A stretch of DNA of 64,000 bases from CAWCFV01 sp963794995 (GTDB lineage Bacteria > Actinomycetota > Actinomycetes > JACCUZ01): NCBI GenBank assembly GCA_963794995.1, contig CAWCFV010000002.1, positions 2,790,001 through 2,854,000 of the forward strand. Direction: 5' to 3'. A model generated the notes under the pieces. That model searched no databases, was not told where the DNA came from, and saw nothing but the letters and a program-made list of their open reading frames with translations. Below, one piece after another: positions 17,624 through 28,026 of this stretch (position 1 is its first letter; each line of letters begins with the position of its first letter). The position numbers were made by a program, and so were the translations under genes.

Positions 17624-17761
17624 ATGGCGCAGGACCCGCACGCAGCCACTGTCGTCGAAGAAGCTCCCGTCGAGGAAGCTCCTGAGGTCTCCGTCGACAT
17701 CGTCGAGCTGTCCGAGCTGGTCGAGGACGTCTCGATCGACGGCATGTGCGGGGTCTACTAG
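17624..17761 (+). CDS. mftA: Mycofactocin precursor peptide MftA
   Basis: 45 residues: an acidic leader rich in Glu and Val, ending in the invariant core IDGMCGVY. The terminal Val-Tyr is what MftC decarboxylates and cyclises into the mycofactocin scaffold. GGAGG lies 6 nt before the ATG. It begins the mftABCDE series, 20 nt before mftB. Intact. Confidence 0.97.
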   Translation: MAQDPHAATVVEEAPVEEAPEVSVDIVELSELVEDVSIDGMCGVY

Positions 17762-17781
17762 ATCCCGCCGTCGGTCCGACG

Positions 17782-18084
17782 ATGATCACTCTCGACCTGG
17801 ACACCGGGCTGGACCTGCACCCGCAGGTGTCCGTCCGGCCCGAGGCGTTCGGGGCCCTGCTGTACCACTTCGGGACGCGGCGGCTGAGCTTCCTCAAGGA
17901 TCCCCTCCTGCTCGACGTCGTTCGTCAGTTGTCCCGATGCGACTCGGCGCGAGAGGCGTGCGCCACCGCCGGAGTCACCCCAGCAGACCTGGCGCAGTAC
18001 GAGCAGGCGCTCGCCACCCTCGTTGAGACGCAAATGCTGATGCCTCGGGTCAGTGCCGAGGAACCGAAGGAGCTCACACCGTGA
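17782..18084 (+). CDS. mftB: Mycofactocin peptide chaperone MftB (PqqD-like RRE)
   Basis: 100 residues, with the RiPP recognition element fold: HPQVSVRPEAFGALLYHFGTRRLSFLKDP split over the first 45 residues, then a helical DVVRQLSRCDSAREAC part. It binds the MftA leader and delivers it to MftC. Its stop overlaps the mftC GTG by four bases (GTGA). Intact. Confidence 0.93.
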   Translation: MITLDLDTGLDLHPQVSVRPEAFGALLYHFGTRRLSFLKDPLLLDVVRQLSRCDSAREACATAGVTPADLAQYEQALATLVETQMLMPRVSAEEPKELTP

Positions 18085-19324
18085 CCATCGCAGCGATCGC
18101 AACGCCCGCCCAACGCAAGGCCCCCCGACTGATTGACCACTTCGAGCGCGGGCTGGACGCTCCCATCTGCCTCACCTGGGAGCTGACCTACGCCTGCAAC
18201 CTTGCCTGCGTGCACTGCCTGTCCAGCTCCGGACGCCGTGACCCTCGCGAGCTGAGCACCGCTGAGGCCAAGGCGATCATCGACGAGCTGGAGAAGATGC
18301 AGGTCTTCTACGTCAACATCGGTGGCGGAGAGCCGACCGTGCGCCCCGACTTCTGGGAGATCGTCGACTACGCCACCGCTCACCACGTCGGCGTCAAGTT
18401 CTCGACCAACGGTGTCCGCATCACCCCGGAGGTCGCCCAGCGCCTCGCGGCGAGCGACTACGTCGACGTCCAGATCTCGCTGAACGGTGCCACCCCGGAG
18501 GTGAATGACGCGGTCCGCGGCCACGGCCGTTCGCCACCGCCGTCCGGGCGATGGAGAACCTCTACGACGCCGGTTTTGCCGGCTTCAAGCTCTCGGTCGT
18601 CGCGACGCGTACCAACATCGACCAGCTCGACCAGTTCAAGGTCATCGCCGACCGCTATCGGGCTCAGCTCCGCCTCACTCGGCTCCGCCCGTCCGGTCGC
18701 GGCGCCGACGTATGGGACGAGCTGCACCCCACCGCGGCCCAGCAACGTCAGCTCTTCGACTGGCTCGTCGCCAACGGCGAGGACGTGCTTACCGGCGACT
18801 CGTTCTTCCACCTGTCGGCGTACGGCAACTCGCTGCCGGGGCTGAACCTGTGCGGCGCGGGTCGCGTCGTGTGCCTCATCGACCCCGTCGGCGACGTGTA
18901 CGCATGCCCGTTCGCGATCCACGAGGAGTTCCTCGCCGGCAACGTCCGCTCCGACGGCGGGTTCGCCCACGTCTGGCGCGAGTCCTCGCTGTTCGCCGAG
19001 CTCCGAGCGCCGCAGAGCGCAGGCGCGTGCAACTCCTGCGAATTCTTCGACTCGTGCCGCGGTGGCTGCATGGCCGCCAAGTTCTTCACCGGCCTGCCCC
19101 TCGATGGCCCGGACCCGGAGTGTGTTCAAGGGTACGGCGAGCAGGCGTTGGCGGCGGTGGCGCCGGGCGCCGCACCGAAGCCGACCGGTGACCACTCGCA
19201 CCGCACTCGCGCGAGCGCCCCGGTCCCCGTGAGCATCGGTCGTCGGCCTGATCGGGCTTGCGACGAGAACCCCATCAGCGGCCTCGAGCTTGCTGTGATC
19301 CAGGCAGGTTCGACCGCACTGTAA
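18081..19324 (+). pseudogene. mftC: Mycofactocin radical SAM maturase MftC, one frameshift
   Basis: The first frame gives the radical SAM cluster CNLACVHC (C39, C43, C46) and GGGEP. After about 18528 the reading continues one frame over with FATAVRAMENLYDAGF and the SPASM domain cysteines (CGAGRVVCLIDPVGDVYACP, CNSCEFFDSCRGGC). The joined protein of about 414 residues is normal for MftC, which oxidatively decarboxylates the MftA C-terminal tyrosine and forms the Val-Tyr crosslink. A single missing base is required. Confidence 0.93.
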
Positions 19325-19354
19325 GGACGAGGCAGGGTCAGGAAGGTCGTCGTC

Positions 19355-20542
19355 ATGGGCAACAGTGGATGGTTCGAGACCGTAGCGGAAGCGCAGCGGC
19401 GTGCCACGAAGAGGCTGCCCAAATCGGTGTACAGCGCGCTGCTGGCCGGGTCCGAGCGCGGCTTGTCCTACGAGGACAACACGACTGCGTTCGGCGAGCT
19501 CGGGTTTGCCCCCCACGTGGCCGGTCTGTCGGCGCAGCGCCGACCTGTCCACGACCGTCATGGGCCAGTCGATCTCGTTGCCAGTGATCATCTCCCCCAC
19601 CGGGGTGCAGGCGGTGCACCCCGACGGTGAGGTCGCGGTCGCTCGCGCGGCGGCGGCCCGAGGGACCGCAATCGGGTTGAGCTCGTTCGCCAGCAAGCCG
19701 ATCGAAGAGGTGGTCGCAGCCGATCCGCAGACTTCTTCCAGATGTACTGGATGGGGTCCAGGAAAGCATCGTGCGCCGGATGGACCGGGCGCGCGCAGCA
19801 GGCGCGAAGGGCCTGATCGTCACCCTGGACTGGTCGTTCTCGCACAGCCGGGACTGGGGCAGCCCGACCATCCCGAGACCATGAACCTCAAGGCCATGCT
19901 GCAGTTCGCCCCCGAGGCGCTGAGCCGTCCCAGGTGGCTGCTCGGCTTCGCCAGACCAGGCATGTGCCGGACCTCGACGACCCCGACCTTGCCGACGTCG
20001 GGCAGCCGGCACCGGCGTTCTTCGGTGCGTACGGCGAGTGGATGCAGACGCCGCCTCGTCGTCGGACGATGTGGCGTGATGCGTGAGCAGTGGGAGGGAC
20101 CTCATGCTCAAGGGCGTCAGCCGCGTCGATGACGCCCGGCGAGCGGTTGATGCAGGCGTGACCGCGATCTCGGTCTCCAACCACGGCGGCAACAACCTCG
20201 ACGGGACGCCGGCTCCGATCCGCGCCTTGCCTGCCGTCGTCGACGCGGTCGGTGACCAGATCGAGGTGGTGCTCGACGGCGGTGTGCGCCGGGGCAGCGA
20301 CGTCGTCAAAGCATTGGCACTCGCGCCAGGGCCGTCATGATCGGGCGCGCCTACCTGCGGGGCTGGCAGCAACGGTCAGGCCGTGTCGAGAACGTGCTCA
20401 ACGTGTTGCGGGCCGGCATCGACTCGGCCGTGCTGGCACTCGGGCACTCGTCCGTGCACGACCTGACCCCCGACGACCTGGTCGTGCCTCCCGGGTTCAC
20501 TCGAACCCTCGGGGTGCCGGAACGGTCGTCGAGCCGGGATGA
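19355..20542 (+). pseudogene. mftD: Mycofactocin dehydrogenase MftD (FMN, lactate-dehydrogenase-like), several frameshifts
   Basis: Family pieces appear in order over three frames: GNSGWFETVAEAQRRATKRL, ISLPVIISPTGVQAVHPDGE, IGLSSFASKPIEEVVA, LIVTLDWSFSHSRDWGSP, ISVSNHGGNNLDGTPAPIRA (the FMN/substrate histidine region), VVLDGGVRRGSDVVKA and MIGRAYLRGW. At least five single-base shifts are needed (near 19545, 19730, 19955, 20060 and 20325). MftD oxidatively deaminates the intermediate AHDP to the redox-active form. The end is placed just before the mftE GTG. Confidence 0.88.
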
Positions 20543-20546
20543 GGCT

Positions 20547-21258
20547 GTGACCACCGAGCTCGGCCGTTTGACCTGGCCTCAGCTACGCGGGCGTTCGCCG
20601 CTCTGGTGATTCCGTCGGCTCCATCGAGCAGCACGGGCCGCACCTGCCCTGCACACCGACACAGCCGTTGCCGTCGCGGTCGCCGAGGGGGTCGTCGCCG
20701 CCGCGTCCGACCTCGACGCGGTACTCGCCCCGACGCTGGCCTACGGGGCTAGCGGCGAGCACGCGCAACTTCCCGGGACACTGTCGATTGGGCTGGACGC
20801 CTACGGTTGCTCGTCGTCGAGCTGGGCCGGTCAGCCCGGGCGTGGGCAGGCCGGCTGCTGCTTGGTCAACGGACACGCGGCAACGTGACCGCGCTCGCCG
20901 AGGCGGTCACGCTCCTGCGCGCCGAGGGTTCCGAGGCAGCCTGGGTGTCGTGCGGGACTCCCGGCGGCGACGCGCATGCCGGCCGCACCGAGACATCCCT
21001 GCTGCTCGCGCTCGACCCCGCGACGGTCCACGCTCGGGTCGCCGCAGCGGGAGCGACGGAACCCATAGCCGCGTTGATGGGACGGTTCGCGTCATGAGGG
21101 CATCCGCGCCGTCAGTCCCAACGGCGTGCTCGGCGACCCGTCCGGCGCCTGCGCCGACGAGGGTCGCGCTCTGATCGATGCCCTGGTTGCGCGCACGGTC
21201 GCCGGAGTCGGCGCAGTGGGTGCCCATGCCGGACGGCCGGCTGGACCTGTCGTCGTGA
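20547..21258 (+). pseudogene. mftE: Mycofactocin peptidase MftE (creatininase family), several frameshifts
   Basis: It begins VTTELGRLTWPQ. After shifts come GSIEQHGPHLPLHTDTAVAV (metal-binding E and H), APTLAYGASGEHAQLPGTL, VNGHA, TPGGDAHAGRTETSLLLAL and finally VSPNGVLGDPSGACADEGRA. These are MftE/creatininase marks. The enzyme releases the Val-Tyr dipeptide core from cleaved MftA. Three or more indels are needed; the real stop is not clear because the last frame runs on into the next gene at a GTGA-like overlap. Confidence 0.85.
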
Positions 21259-22053
21259 GCCGCGTCGCCGTGGTAACCGAGAGCTGCGCGCGGTATCGGG
21301 CTGCCACCGTCCTGCAGTTGGCTTCTCGAGGCTGGCAGGTCGTCGCGGTCGACCGTTGCTCGGACGACCTCGGCTTCCCTACGCCATGGGTACCCGCAGC
21401 GAGCTCGACGCGGTGGCCGAAATCTGCACAGCACGGGCATGCCCGGCTCGGTCCTGACCATCGCCGGTGACACGTGCAGCGAGGCCGACGTGCGGCTGGC
21501 GGTGCGGACCGCCGAAGAGATGTTCGGTGGCGTGGACGCCGTGCTTGCCGTCGCCGGAGTCATCGCGGGAGGGGTGCCGCTGTGGGAGCGACCGGAAGAC
21601 GAGCTGGACGCCGTTCTGGACGTGAACCTGCGCGGCGTGATCACCCTCGCCCGGGTAGGAGTACCTGCTCTGCTGCGGAGGCCGTCGCCGCGCTCGGGGT
21701 CGGTTCATCGCCGTCTCCTCCGCGGCGGCCACCCGGGGTCTCCCTCTGCTGGCCGCGCTACTGCGCGGCCAAGGCCGGCGTCCTGGGTCTGGTCCGCGGT
21801 ATCGCCACCGAGCTCCGAGGGACCGGCGTCACCGCCAACGCCGTCAGCCCGGGCTCCGACCGACACGCCGATCCTGCTCGAGAGCGCCCGCCTCTACCGG
21901 CTGGAGAGCGCCGAGGCGTTCGCCGGGCAACAGTCCATCGAGCGTCTGCTCGCACCTGGGGAGATTGCGGCCACGCTTGCCTGGCTGGCTGGCCCGGAGA
22001 GCAGCGCCATCACCGGTGCCGCCGTGGCCGCGGACGGTGGCCTCGCGTTGTGA
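21255..22053 (+). pseudogene. Mycofactocin-cluster SDR oxidoreductase, frameshifted
   Basis: This is a short-chain dehydrogenase directly after mftE. Pieces are TVLQLASRGWQVVAVDRCSD, LAVRTAEEMFGGVDAVLAVA, DVNLRGVITLARVGVPALL, then FIAVSSAA and YCAAKAGVLGLVRGIATEL (YxxxK) and ITGAAVAADGGLAL. The TGxxxGxG loop is degraded to TESCARYRAA in the present reading. An SDR next to mftE is a common arrangement, and such enzymes hold NAD tightly and use mycofactocin as electron acceptor. The usual GMC-type mftG is not present. At least three shifts are needed. Confidence 0.78.
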
Positions 22054-22088
22054 CGCGATGACGTGCTGAGGTGTTGCCCGGACCGGGC

Positions 22089-22867
22089 TCAGGTCATGAC
22101 GAAGCCACCGGTGACGTTGAGCGCCTGCCCGGTCATGGCGCTGCTCTCGTCGCTGGCCAGGAACCGCACCACCGACGCGACTTCCGTCGGCTTGATGAAC
22201 CGACGCATCGGCGCATCGCCGCCCATGCCTTCCGGACGTCAGCGAGGTCCTTGCCCTCGGCGGCCGCGTGTGCCTCCATGATCTGCTCGATGCGATCACC
22301 CTCGACCGGTCCAGGACAGACAGCGTTGACGCGAATGTTGTCGTCGACCAGCTCCAGGGCGAGTGTCTGGGTGAGCCCAAGCACGGCCCACTTGCTTGCG
22401 ACATAGTCCGCGCGGTAGGGCAGACCGCGACGAGCAACATTGCTCGCGATGTTCACGATGCAACCGCCGCCGCTCGCGATCATCGTCGGGATGATTTCCC
22501 GAGTGACCAGCATCGTGCCGGTCAGGTTGACCTGAAGCGTGTGCTGTCCAGCTGTCGACCGGCATGTCGCGGACGAGCTGGATGTCGCCGTTGACGCCGG
22601 CGTTGTTGACCAGGATGTCGATCCGGCCGCCATGCAGGTCGCGCGCCTGCGAGAGCGAAGTCACAGACGCTGCCCTCGTCCGTGAGGTCGCACGCGACAT
22701 ACTCGGCGTCAGCTCCAGCCTCACGCAACAGCTCCACGGTTGCGTGAGCGGGTTGTACGTCGCCGACCACAACGCTGGCACCCTCCTGCGCGAACCGCAG
22801 GGCGATGTGCTGGCCGATACCTGCAGCGGCGCCCGTCACGACGCACCGTCTTGCCGCTGAACGTCAC
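22089..22867 (-). pseudogene. SDR family oxidoreductase, frameshifted
   Basis: Pieces in order are VTFSGKTV, TGAAAGIGQHIALRFAQEGA, ILVNNAGVNGD, LQVNLTGTMLVTREIIPTM, IVNIASNVARRG, YVASKWAVLGLTQTLALEL and the end [11 protein letters not shown] read after the last shift. At least four indels are needed. The GTG at 22867 has GGAGGG upstream. It is the last gene of the six-gene minus-strand operon starting at 27892, so it probably oxidises the sugar or a pathway intermediate. Confidence 0.75.
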
Positions 22868-22875
22868 AAGCCCTC

Positions 22876-24056
22876 CTACGCCGTCGCTAGACGCGCGGTC
22901 TCGTACTTGCTCAGCATTGTCTCGTCGATCGTGATGCCGAGCCCCGGTGCCTGGGGCACCGGCAGGTGACCGTCCACGAGGCTGAAGTTCTCCACCAGCA
23001 GTTCGTCCCGAAGGGGGTTGTGAGTGCGGTCGTACTCGATGACCGGCTGGTTCTGCAAGGGCACCGGCGAGTACGGTGAAGGGCATCGGCGGGATCGTCG
23101 CGATCGCGTGCAGAGCCGCCGCCAGCGCGACACCCGACCCCCAAACGTGCGGCACGGTGAGCGCACCGAAGCTCATGGCCAGCGCCTGGATCTTCTGGAA
23201 CTCCGAGAAGCCGCCGGACACGCACAGGTCCGGTTGGGCGATGTCTACGCAGCCATCGAGGAACAGGTCGCGGAAGCCGTGGCGGGTGAACTCGGCCTCG
23301 CCCCCGCGATCGGGACGTCGAGGGCATCGCGCACCCGGCGATACCCAGCGCGGTCCTCCGGGACGACCGGCTCCTCGAACCACAGGACGCCGCTCTCCTC
23401 GAGGTGGCGCCCATCCGGATCGCTGTCGCGGCGTTGTACGCGTGGTTCGCATCGACCAGCAGGTCGATGTCGGAGCCGATCGCGCCGCGGACCGTCGCCA
23501 CCGCTGCGCGTCGAGATCCACCGGGAGCAGGCCGACCTTCATCTTCAGGATCCCGAACCCGGTCCCGACGTACCCGGCAGCCTGTGTCTCGAGGTCCGCC
23601 AGCATCGCCGAGCGGTCGCGGAAGTTCTCGCCGTAGTAGCAGCCGGTCGCGTAGGCAGGCACCTGCTCCTGGAAGGGCCGCCCAGCAGCGCGTGCACTGG
23701 TTGGCCGAGGGATTGTCCCCAGAGGTCCCACAGCGCGATGTCCACGGCGCTCAGCGCTTCGATGTAGGCGCCCTTCTGACCGAAGTCCCTGCTGAACGCG
23801 TAGAGCTCCTCCCAGATACGCACCGGCTGCTCAGGTGAACGCCCCAAGAGTCGGGGCGCGAGACGTCGTTGATCACGCAGCGACCGGCGATGGGGGACCG
23901 TACTCGACCGCCCTCGCCCAGACCGACCAGCCCGTCGTCGGTGGCGATGCGCACCAGCAGGCTGTTGCGCTCCGGGAACGCGGCCTGCGAGGAGTAGAAA
24001 CGCTGGTCGCCCAACGGTGTTCGAAGGATGTGGGTCGAAATCTGGGTGATCTTCAC
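22876..24056 (-). pseudogene. Enolase-superfamily sugar-acid dehydratase (mandelate racemase/muconate lactonizing type), frameshifted
   Basis: It starts MKITQISTHILRTPLGDQRF, the typical capping-domain start. Later pieces are AYIEALSAVDIALWDLWGQ, FGILKMKVGL (the catalytic KxK), LLVDANHAYN (metal-binding D), DIAQPDLCVSGGFSEFQKI, TVPHVWGSGVALAAALH (catalytic H region) and IEYDRTHNPLRDELL. Members dehydrate gluconate, galactonate and similar acids to 2-keto-3-deoxy acids. Position beside KdgK and a lactonase fits this. Four or more indels are needed; substrate not defined. Confidence 0.83.
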
Positions 24057-24116
24057 TCCGCGTTCCCTGACGTAAGCGGGCGTTGGGCAGGAGGTTTAGA
24101 GCACCCTTGCGGGCAC

Positions 24117-25226
24117 TCAGCGCTGGACGCGGGCACCGGCGCCACTGACCAAGGCTTCGACCTCGGCGAGGCTTGCCATCGACGTATCGCCCGGTGTGGT
24201 CATTGCCAGTGCGCCGTGCGCCGCGCCGTACTCGACAGCGGTGGTGACGTCACCCTTCTCCATCAGCCCGTAGATCAGCCCGGAGGCGAAGCTGTCCCCG
24301 CCACCGACGCGGTCCAGGATCTCAAGGCCCGGCCGCGACGTCGACTGGACGACCTGCCCGTCCGCCCACACCAAGGCACTCCAGTCATTGACCGTGGCCG
24401 TCTTGACGGTGCGTAGCGTGGTCGCCACGACCTTGAAGTTCGTGTACTCGGCTGAGACCCGGCGCATCATGTGCGCGAAGTTGTCGGCCTCGATGGACCT
24501 CAGATTGGCGTCGGTGTCTGGGACCTCGAAGCCGAGGCAGGCCGTGAAGTCCTCCTCGTTGCCGATCATGACATCGACAAACCTGGCGATGCGACGGTTG
24601 ACCTCCTGCGCGCGCTGGTGGCCGCCATAGTCCGCCAAAGGGACGGACGGTAGTTCAGATCATACGAGACGGTGGTGCCGTGTTTCTTGGCCGCTTGAAT
24701 GGCTTCTTCCACCAGGCCGGGCGTGGTGTCCGACAGCGCGGCGAAGATGCCGCCGGTATGGAGCCAGCGGACGCCGTGCTTCCCGAAGATATTGTCCCAA
24801 TCGAAATCGCCGGTCGTGAGCTGAGAAGCGGCGGTCAATCCACGATCCGGCACGCCGACCGCGCCGCGAATGCCGAAGCCTCGCTCGGTGAAGTTCAGGC
24901 CGTTGCGCACGCTACGACCGCAACCGTCATAGGGACGCCATTTGATGAAAGAAGTATCGACGCCGCCCTGCAAAATGAAGTCCTCGATGAGTCGGCCGAC
25001 TTCGTTATCCGCAAACGCCGTGGCCACCGCGGTCCGCAGGCCGAAGCAACGGCGCAGCCCGCGGGCCACGTTGTACTCTCCGCCGCCTTCGCAGACCTTG
25101 AAGCTCGCGGGCGGTGCGCACGCGCCCTTCACCGGGGTCCAAACGGAGCATGATCTCGCCGAGCGCCACAAGGTCGTACTCACAGCTCGCGCTGGCTCGG
25201 ACGGTGAGGGCTGGGGTCGTCGTCAT
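24117..25226 (-). pseudogene. kdgK: PfkB-family sugar kinase, probably 2-keto-3-deoxygluconate kinase, two frameshifts
   Basis: It starts MTTTPALTV and YDLVALGEIMLRLDPGEGRV; after a shift near 25105 comes GGGEYNVARGLRRCFGLRTA (the GG sugar-binding motif), and after another near 24640 comes VMIGNEEDFTACLGF. The catalytic and anion-hole motif is VGGGDSFASGLIYGL. About 370 residues, with length and motifs as in KdgK. It would phosphorylate 2-keto-3-deoxygluconate to KDPG for the aldolase encoded at 32.9-33.6 kb. Substrate is inferred from context. Confidence 0.8.
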
Positions 25227-25257
25227 CGCATGTAGCCGAGTCGGTTGCCGGCGACTC

Positions 25258-26127
25258 TCATGCGGACCCGGTAACGGAGGTGTTCGCCGTCACGTACAGC
25301 GACTTCCAGTCTTCGTCACCCCAGTTGAGATTCGCCGCTTGCTCGGGGATCTCGATGGTTCCGAGCCGCGTCCCGTCCTCGGAATAGACCCAGATGCCGC
25401 CCGGGCCGGTGACGTAGACGTTGCCCAGCTCGTCCACCTTCATGCCATCGACGAAGCCATCGTCGCCCTTGCCGTCGGCGCTGATGTCGGACGCGAAGAT
25501 GCGGCCCTCGCCGAGCGGCCCCTCGGAAGCCATGTCGAAGGCCCGGATGTGCGCGCGAACCGTGTCGCCGACGTACAGCACGGACTCATCGCGGGACAGA
25601 CACAGGCCATTCGGCTGCACCATGTCGCCCACCAGGAGCTCGAGGGATCCGTCGCTTGCGAGCAGCCGATAGACGCCCTGCACGTCCTGCTGGACCGGCC
25701 TCACGACACCAACGGTCGCCATGATCCGGCCGAAGCTGGGATCGGTGAAGAGAATTGACCCGTCGCTCGCGACAATGACGTCGTTGGGGCTGTTGAGCTC
25801 CTTGTCGTCCCAGTGGGATGCAACCACCTCACGGTCGCCGGCACCGGTTCCGCGTGAGACGGTGCTGGTGGCGTGCTCGCAACACACAAGCCGGCCGTCG
25901 TTGTCCAACGTCATGCCGTTGCCCTTGTTGTTGCCATCGCGAACCACGCTCTGCCCCTCGGTGGGGTGCCAGCGCCGCATCTTGTCCGCCGGAATGTCGC
26001 TGAAGAGCAACGAACCGTCGGGCATCCACACGGGTCCCTCGGTGAAGATGCAGTCCTTCGCCACCTGCTGGACGGGGACATCCATGTCGTAAAGGTGGTC
26101 CAGCGCCTTCGTCCTAGCGCTTGTCAT
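25258..26127 (-). CDS. SMP-30/gluconolactonase family protein
   Basis: 289 residues, intact, starting MTSARTKALDHLYDMD. Six-bladed propeller marks are the metal glutamate in FTEGPVWMPDGSLLFSD, the asparagine in LNSPNDVIVASDGSILFTDP and the aspartate in DGFVDGMKVDELGNVYV. The family hydrolyses sugar lactones to aldonic acids. Between a dehydrogenase (26191) and a kinase (24117) in one operon it supplies the lactonase step. The upstream in-frame ATG at 26172 lacks a ribosome site; AGGAAGGA precedes the chosen ATG. Confidence 0.9.
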   Translation of the reverse strand: MTSARTKALDHLYDMDVPVQQVAKDCIFTEGPVWMPDGSLLFSDIPADKMRRWHPTEGQSVVRDGNNKGNGMTLDNDGRLVCCEHATSTVSRGTGAGDREVVASHWDDKELNSPNDVIVASDGSILFTDPSFGRIMATVGVVRPVQQDVQGVYRLLASDGSLELLVGDMVQPNGLCLSRDESVLYVGDTVRAHIRAFDMASEGPLGEGRIFASDISADGKGDDGFVDGMKVDELGNVYVTGPGGIWVYSEDGTRLGTIEIPEQAANLNWGDEDWKSLYVTANTSVTGSA

Positions 26128-26190
26128 GCGATGAGTCCTTCCTGGCAGCCGACAAGGACAACAGGGCTCCACGGGCCCGGTGGTGCTGAG

Positions 26191-26952
26191 TCAGGCTGAG
26201 CCTGAGAGCTCGCCACCATCGACGTAGAAGGGCGCGCCGGTCGAGAACGAGCAGTCGTCCTGGGCGAGGTATACGACGATCGGGGCCACTTCTTCCGGGG
26301 TTCCGGGTCGGCCGACGGGATTGCCCCCGGCCACCGCCTCGGGGTCCGCCTGCGCAGCGAGGAAGTCGCGGCCGATCCCGGTCATGATCAGGCCGGGGAC
26401 CAGTGCGTTGACCCGGATGTTCTCCTTGACGAAGTCCATCGCCATGGACCGCGTTAGCGACATGACCGCGCCCTTGGACGCGATGTACGCGGCGTTCCCG
26501 GGCCAGCCGCGGAACGAGGCCGGCGAGGCCGTGTTGATGATCCGACCGCCGCCGACCCGGCGCATCTCCGGGATCGCGTATCGCGAGCAGTGCAGAATCC
26601 CGTCGACGTTGACTGCGAAGACTCTCCGCCAGTCCTCGATGGAGACGTCGACGACGCTGCCCTCCATCGGATTGATTCCGGCGTTGTTGAAGAGCACGTC
26701 AACCTTGCCAAAATGTTCGACGGTGGAATGCACCAGGTGCTTCGCATCCTCGTCCTTTGCGACGTTGCACTCGACGAAGATGGCGTCACCACCCTGCTCC
26801 GCGATCATGGCCACGGTCTTCTCGCCCCCCGCAGTATCCACGTCGCTGACGGCCACCTGGGCGCCCTCGGCAGCAAGCGCAATCGCGGCCGCTCGTCCTA
26901 TGCCTGAAGCACCGCCAGTGACGATGCAGGCCTTTCCGCGAAGCTTCACCAT
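26191..26952 (-). CDS. SDR family oxidoreductase (sugar-dehydrogenase-like)
   Basis: 253 residues, intact. TGGASGIGRAAAIAL binds the cofactor; D at the end of VAVSDVD suggests NAD preference. NNAGINP, the Y and K of YIASKGAVMSLTRS and the closing FYVDGG are classical SDR marks. It is the second gene of the operon after the acetoacetate-decarboxylase-like gene. A role as the sugar dehydrogenase before the lactonase is an inference from order. Confidence 0.88.
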   Translation of the reverse strand: MVKLRGKACIVTGGASGIGRAAAIALAAEGAQVAVSDVDTAGGEKTVAMIAEQGGDAIFVECNVAKDEDAKHLVHSTVEHFGKVDVLFNNAGINPMEGSVVDVSIEDWRRVFAVNVDGILHCSRYAIPEMRRVGGGRIINTASPASFRGWPGNAAYIASKGAVMSLTRSMAMDFVKENIRVNALVPGLIMTGIGRDFLAAQADPEAVAGGNPVGRPGTPEEVAPIVVYLAQDDCSFSTGAPFYVDGGELSGSA

Positions 26953-27024
26953 TCACTCCTTCTGTACGACCGTCCGTGGGGATGTCTCCGCGGCCGCCGG
27001 GGCCGGGTGACCCGAACGGCGGGG

Positions 27025-27064
27025 GACCCGGCCCGTTGGCGCCGAAGCAGCAACGGGCCGGGTC
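27025..27064 (-). terminator. Perfect 13-bp hairpin between the ADC-like gene and the SDR
   Basis: The arms 27025-27037 and 27052-27064 are exactly complementary, with a 14-nt loop. It begins 6 nt after the stop of the ADC-like gene, so it may partly terminate the operon and set a higher level of the first gene. Confidence 0.7.
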
Positions 27065-27070
27065 GGCCAC

Positions 27071-27892
27071 TTACACCGTTGCGGGCGTCTTGCCGGCCTT
27101 GGAGTGGTCGAGGGGCCGCGCGAGCTCCTCGGCGTCAACAACGAGGTTGTTGATTCCGCGGTGGTTGAACGCCGAGCGGCCGAAGTAGGCGACGACGTCG
27201 GTGAGCGGACCGATCGGGATCTGGTCGAACGGACCATCGTTGATGGTGATCTCACCAGTGCCCTTGCGCACATCGGTCGTCTCGAAGTCGAGCTGCACAA
27301 AGACGAGCTGTTGCTTCTCCACGGCCACGCTGTCCGGCGACGGGACCTGCCGGAAGCAGATCGCGTGCTGGCGGCCGATGAAGGGGAACTCGTCCGCATC
27401 AACCGGCTGAAGGTTCTCCGCCCGGGCGGAGACGAGCTGGGTGCCGCGACGCGACACCGTGTACTCGTAGTGGTCGGAGTCGCCGTCGGTGGTCTTGGGC
27501 GTGATCGACATCTCGCCGATCTTCTTCGGGTAGCCCCAGACCTCACGACCGTGCACCAGCACCAGGTCGTCGTCCACGTACAGCTGGACAAGGAAGTTGC
27601 CCTCCGTGCCGTCCTTGTACTTCGAGACGACGCCGATGCCCCACTCGTGGAACGGCCACGCCCAGGTGGTCGTGCCTTCCTTCTCGGTTTCCTTGAACCA
27701 TCCCATGTAGATGATCACCTCATCGGTGGCCTCCAAGGGGGCCGGCACGAGCTTGCGAAGCTGCTCGATGTCACCCTTGGCCTTGAAGACGATGTAGTCG
27801 GCGTCGATCCGACCCGTCTCCTCGTCGCCCTGGGCGCACGCGAGCCAGTCGAGCTCGAAGTTGCGACATACCTCTGCCTGCTTCTTGACCAT
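27071..27892 (-). CDS. Acetoacetate decarboxylase (ADC) family protein
   Basis: 273 residues, intact. The family motif is REVWGYPKKIGEM, with the paired lysines of which one forms the Schiff base in true ADC; FLVQLYVDDD and GPLTDVVAYFGRSAF are other conserved parts. True ADC makes acetone and CO2, but many relatives act on other keto acids. As first gene of a sugar-acid operon it is unlikely to serve acetone formation. The operator-like palindrome lies 118 nt upstream. Confidence 0.82.
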   Translation of the reverse strand: MVKKQAEVCRNFELDWLACAQGDEETGRIDADYIVFKAKGDIEQLRKLVPAPLEATDEVIIYMGWFKETEKEGTTTWAWPFHEWGIGVVSKYKDGTEGNFLVQLYVDDDLVLVHGREVWGYPKKIGEMSITPKTTDGDSDHYEYTVSRRGTQLVSARAENLQPVDADEFPFIGRQHAICFRQVPSPDSVAVEKQQLVFVQLDFETTDVRKGTGEITINDGPFDQIPIGPLTDVVAYFGRSAFNHRGINNLVVDAEELARPLDHSKAGKTPATV

Positions 27893-28009
27893 GATCTCTC
27901 CAGACTTCTCGCTCGACGGGCTTCAGGTCGTCGCCCGCTATCTCGTTGTCCCGACTGTGACCGTCCGGCCGTTGCGGCCCGCCGGCCCTCCTGCGAGCAC
28001 GATGCCCGC

Positions 28010-28026
28010 GTTCCATTGGATGGAAC
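28010..28026. promoter_or_regulatory. Operator A, perfect palindrome upstream of the ADC-like operon
   Basis: GTTCCATTGGATGGAAC has 7-bp arms around a 3-bp centre. Close variants precede three other island operons. It has the size and TTCCA/TGGAA arms typical of IclR-family sites, and an IclR gene lies in the island. The gap 27893-28239 otherwise holds only the promoter and the terminator at 28184-28218. Confidence 0.7.

Noticed and set aside
17782..21258. PQQ biosynthesis (pqqD/pqqE) reading of the radical-SAM cluster
   Set aside because: The precursor ends in IDGMCGVY and the set includes MftD, MftE and MftF types, which defines mycofactocin rather than PQQ.
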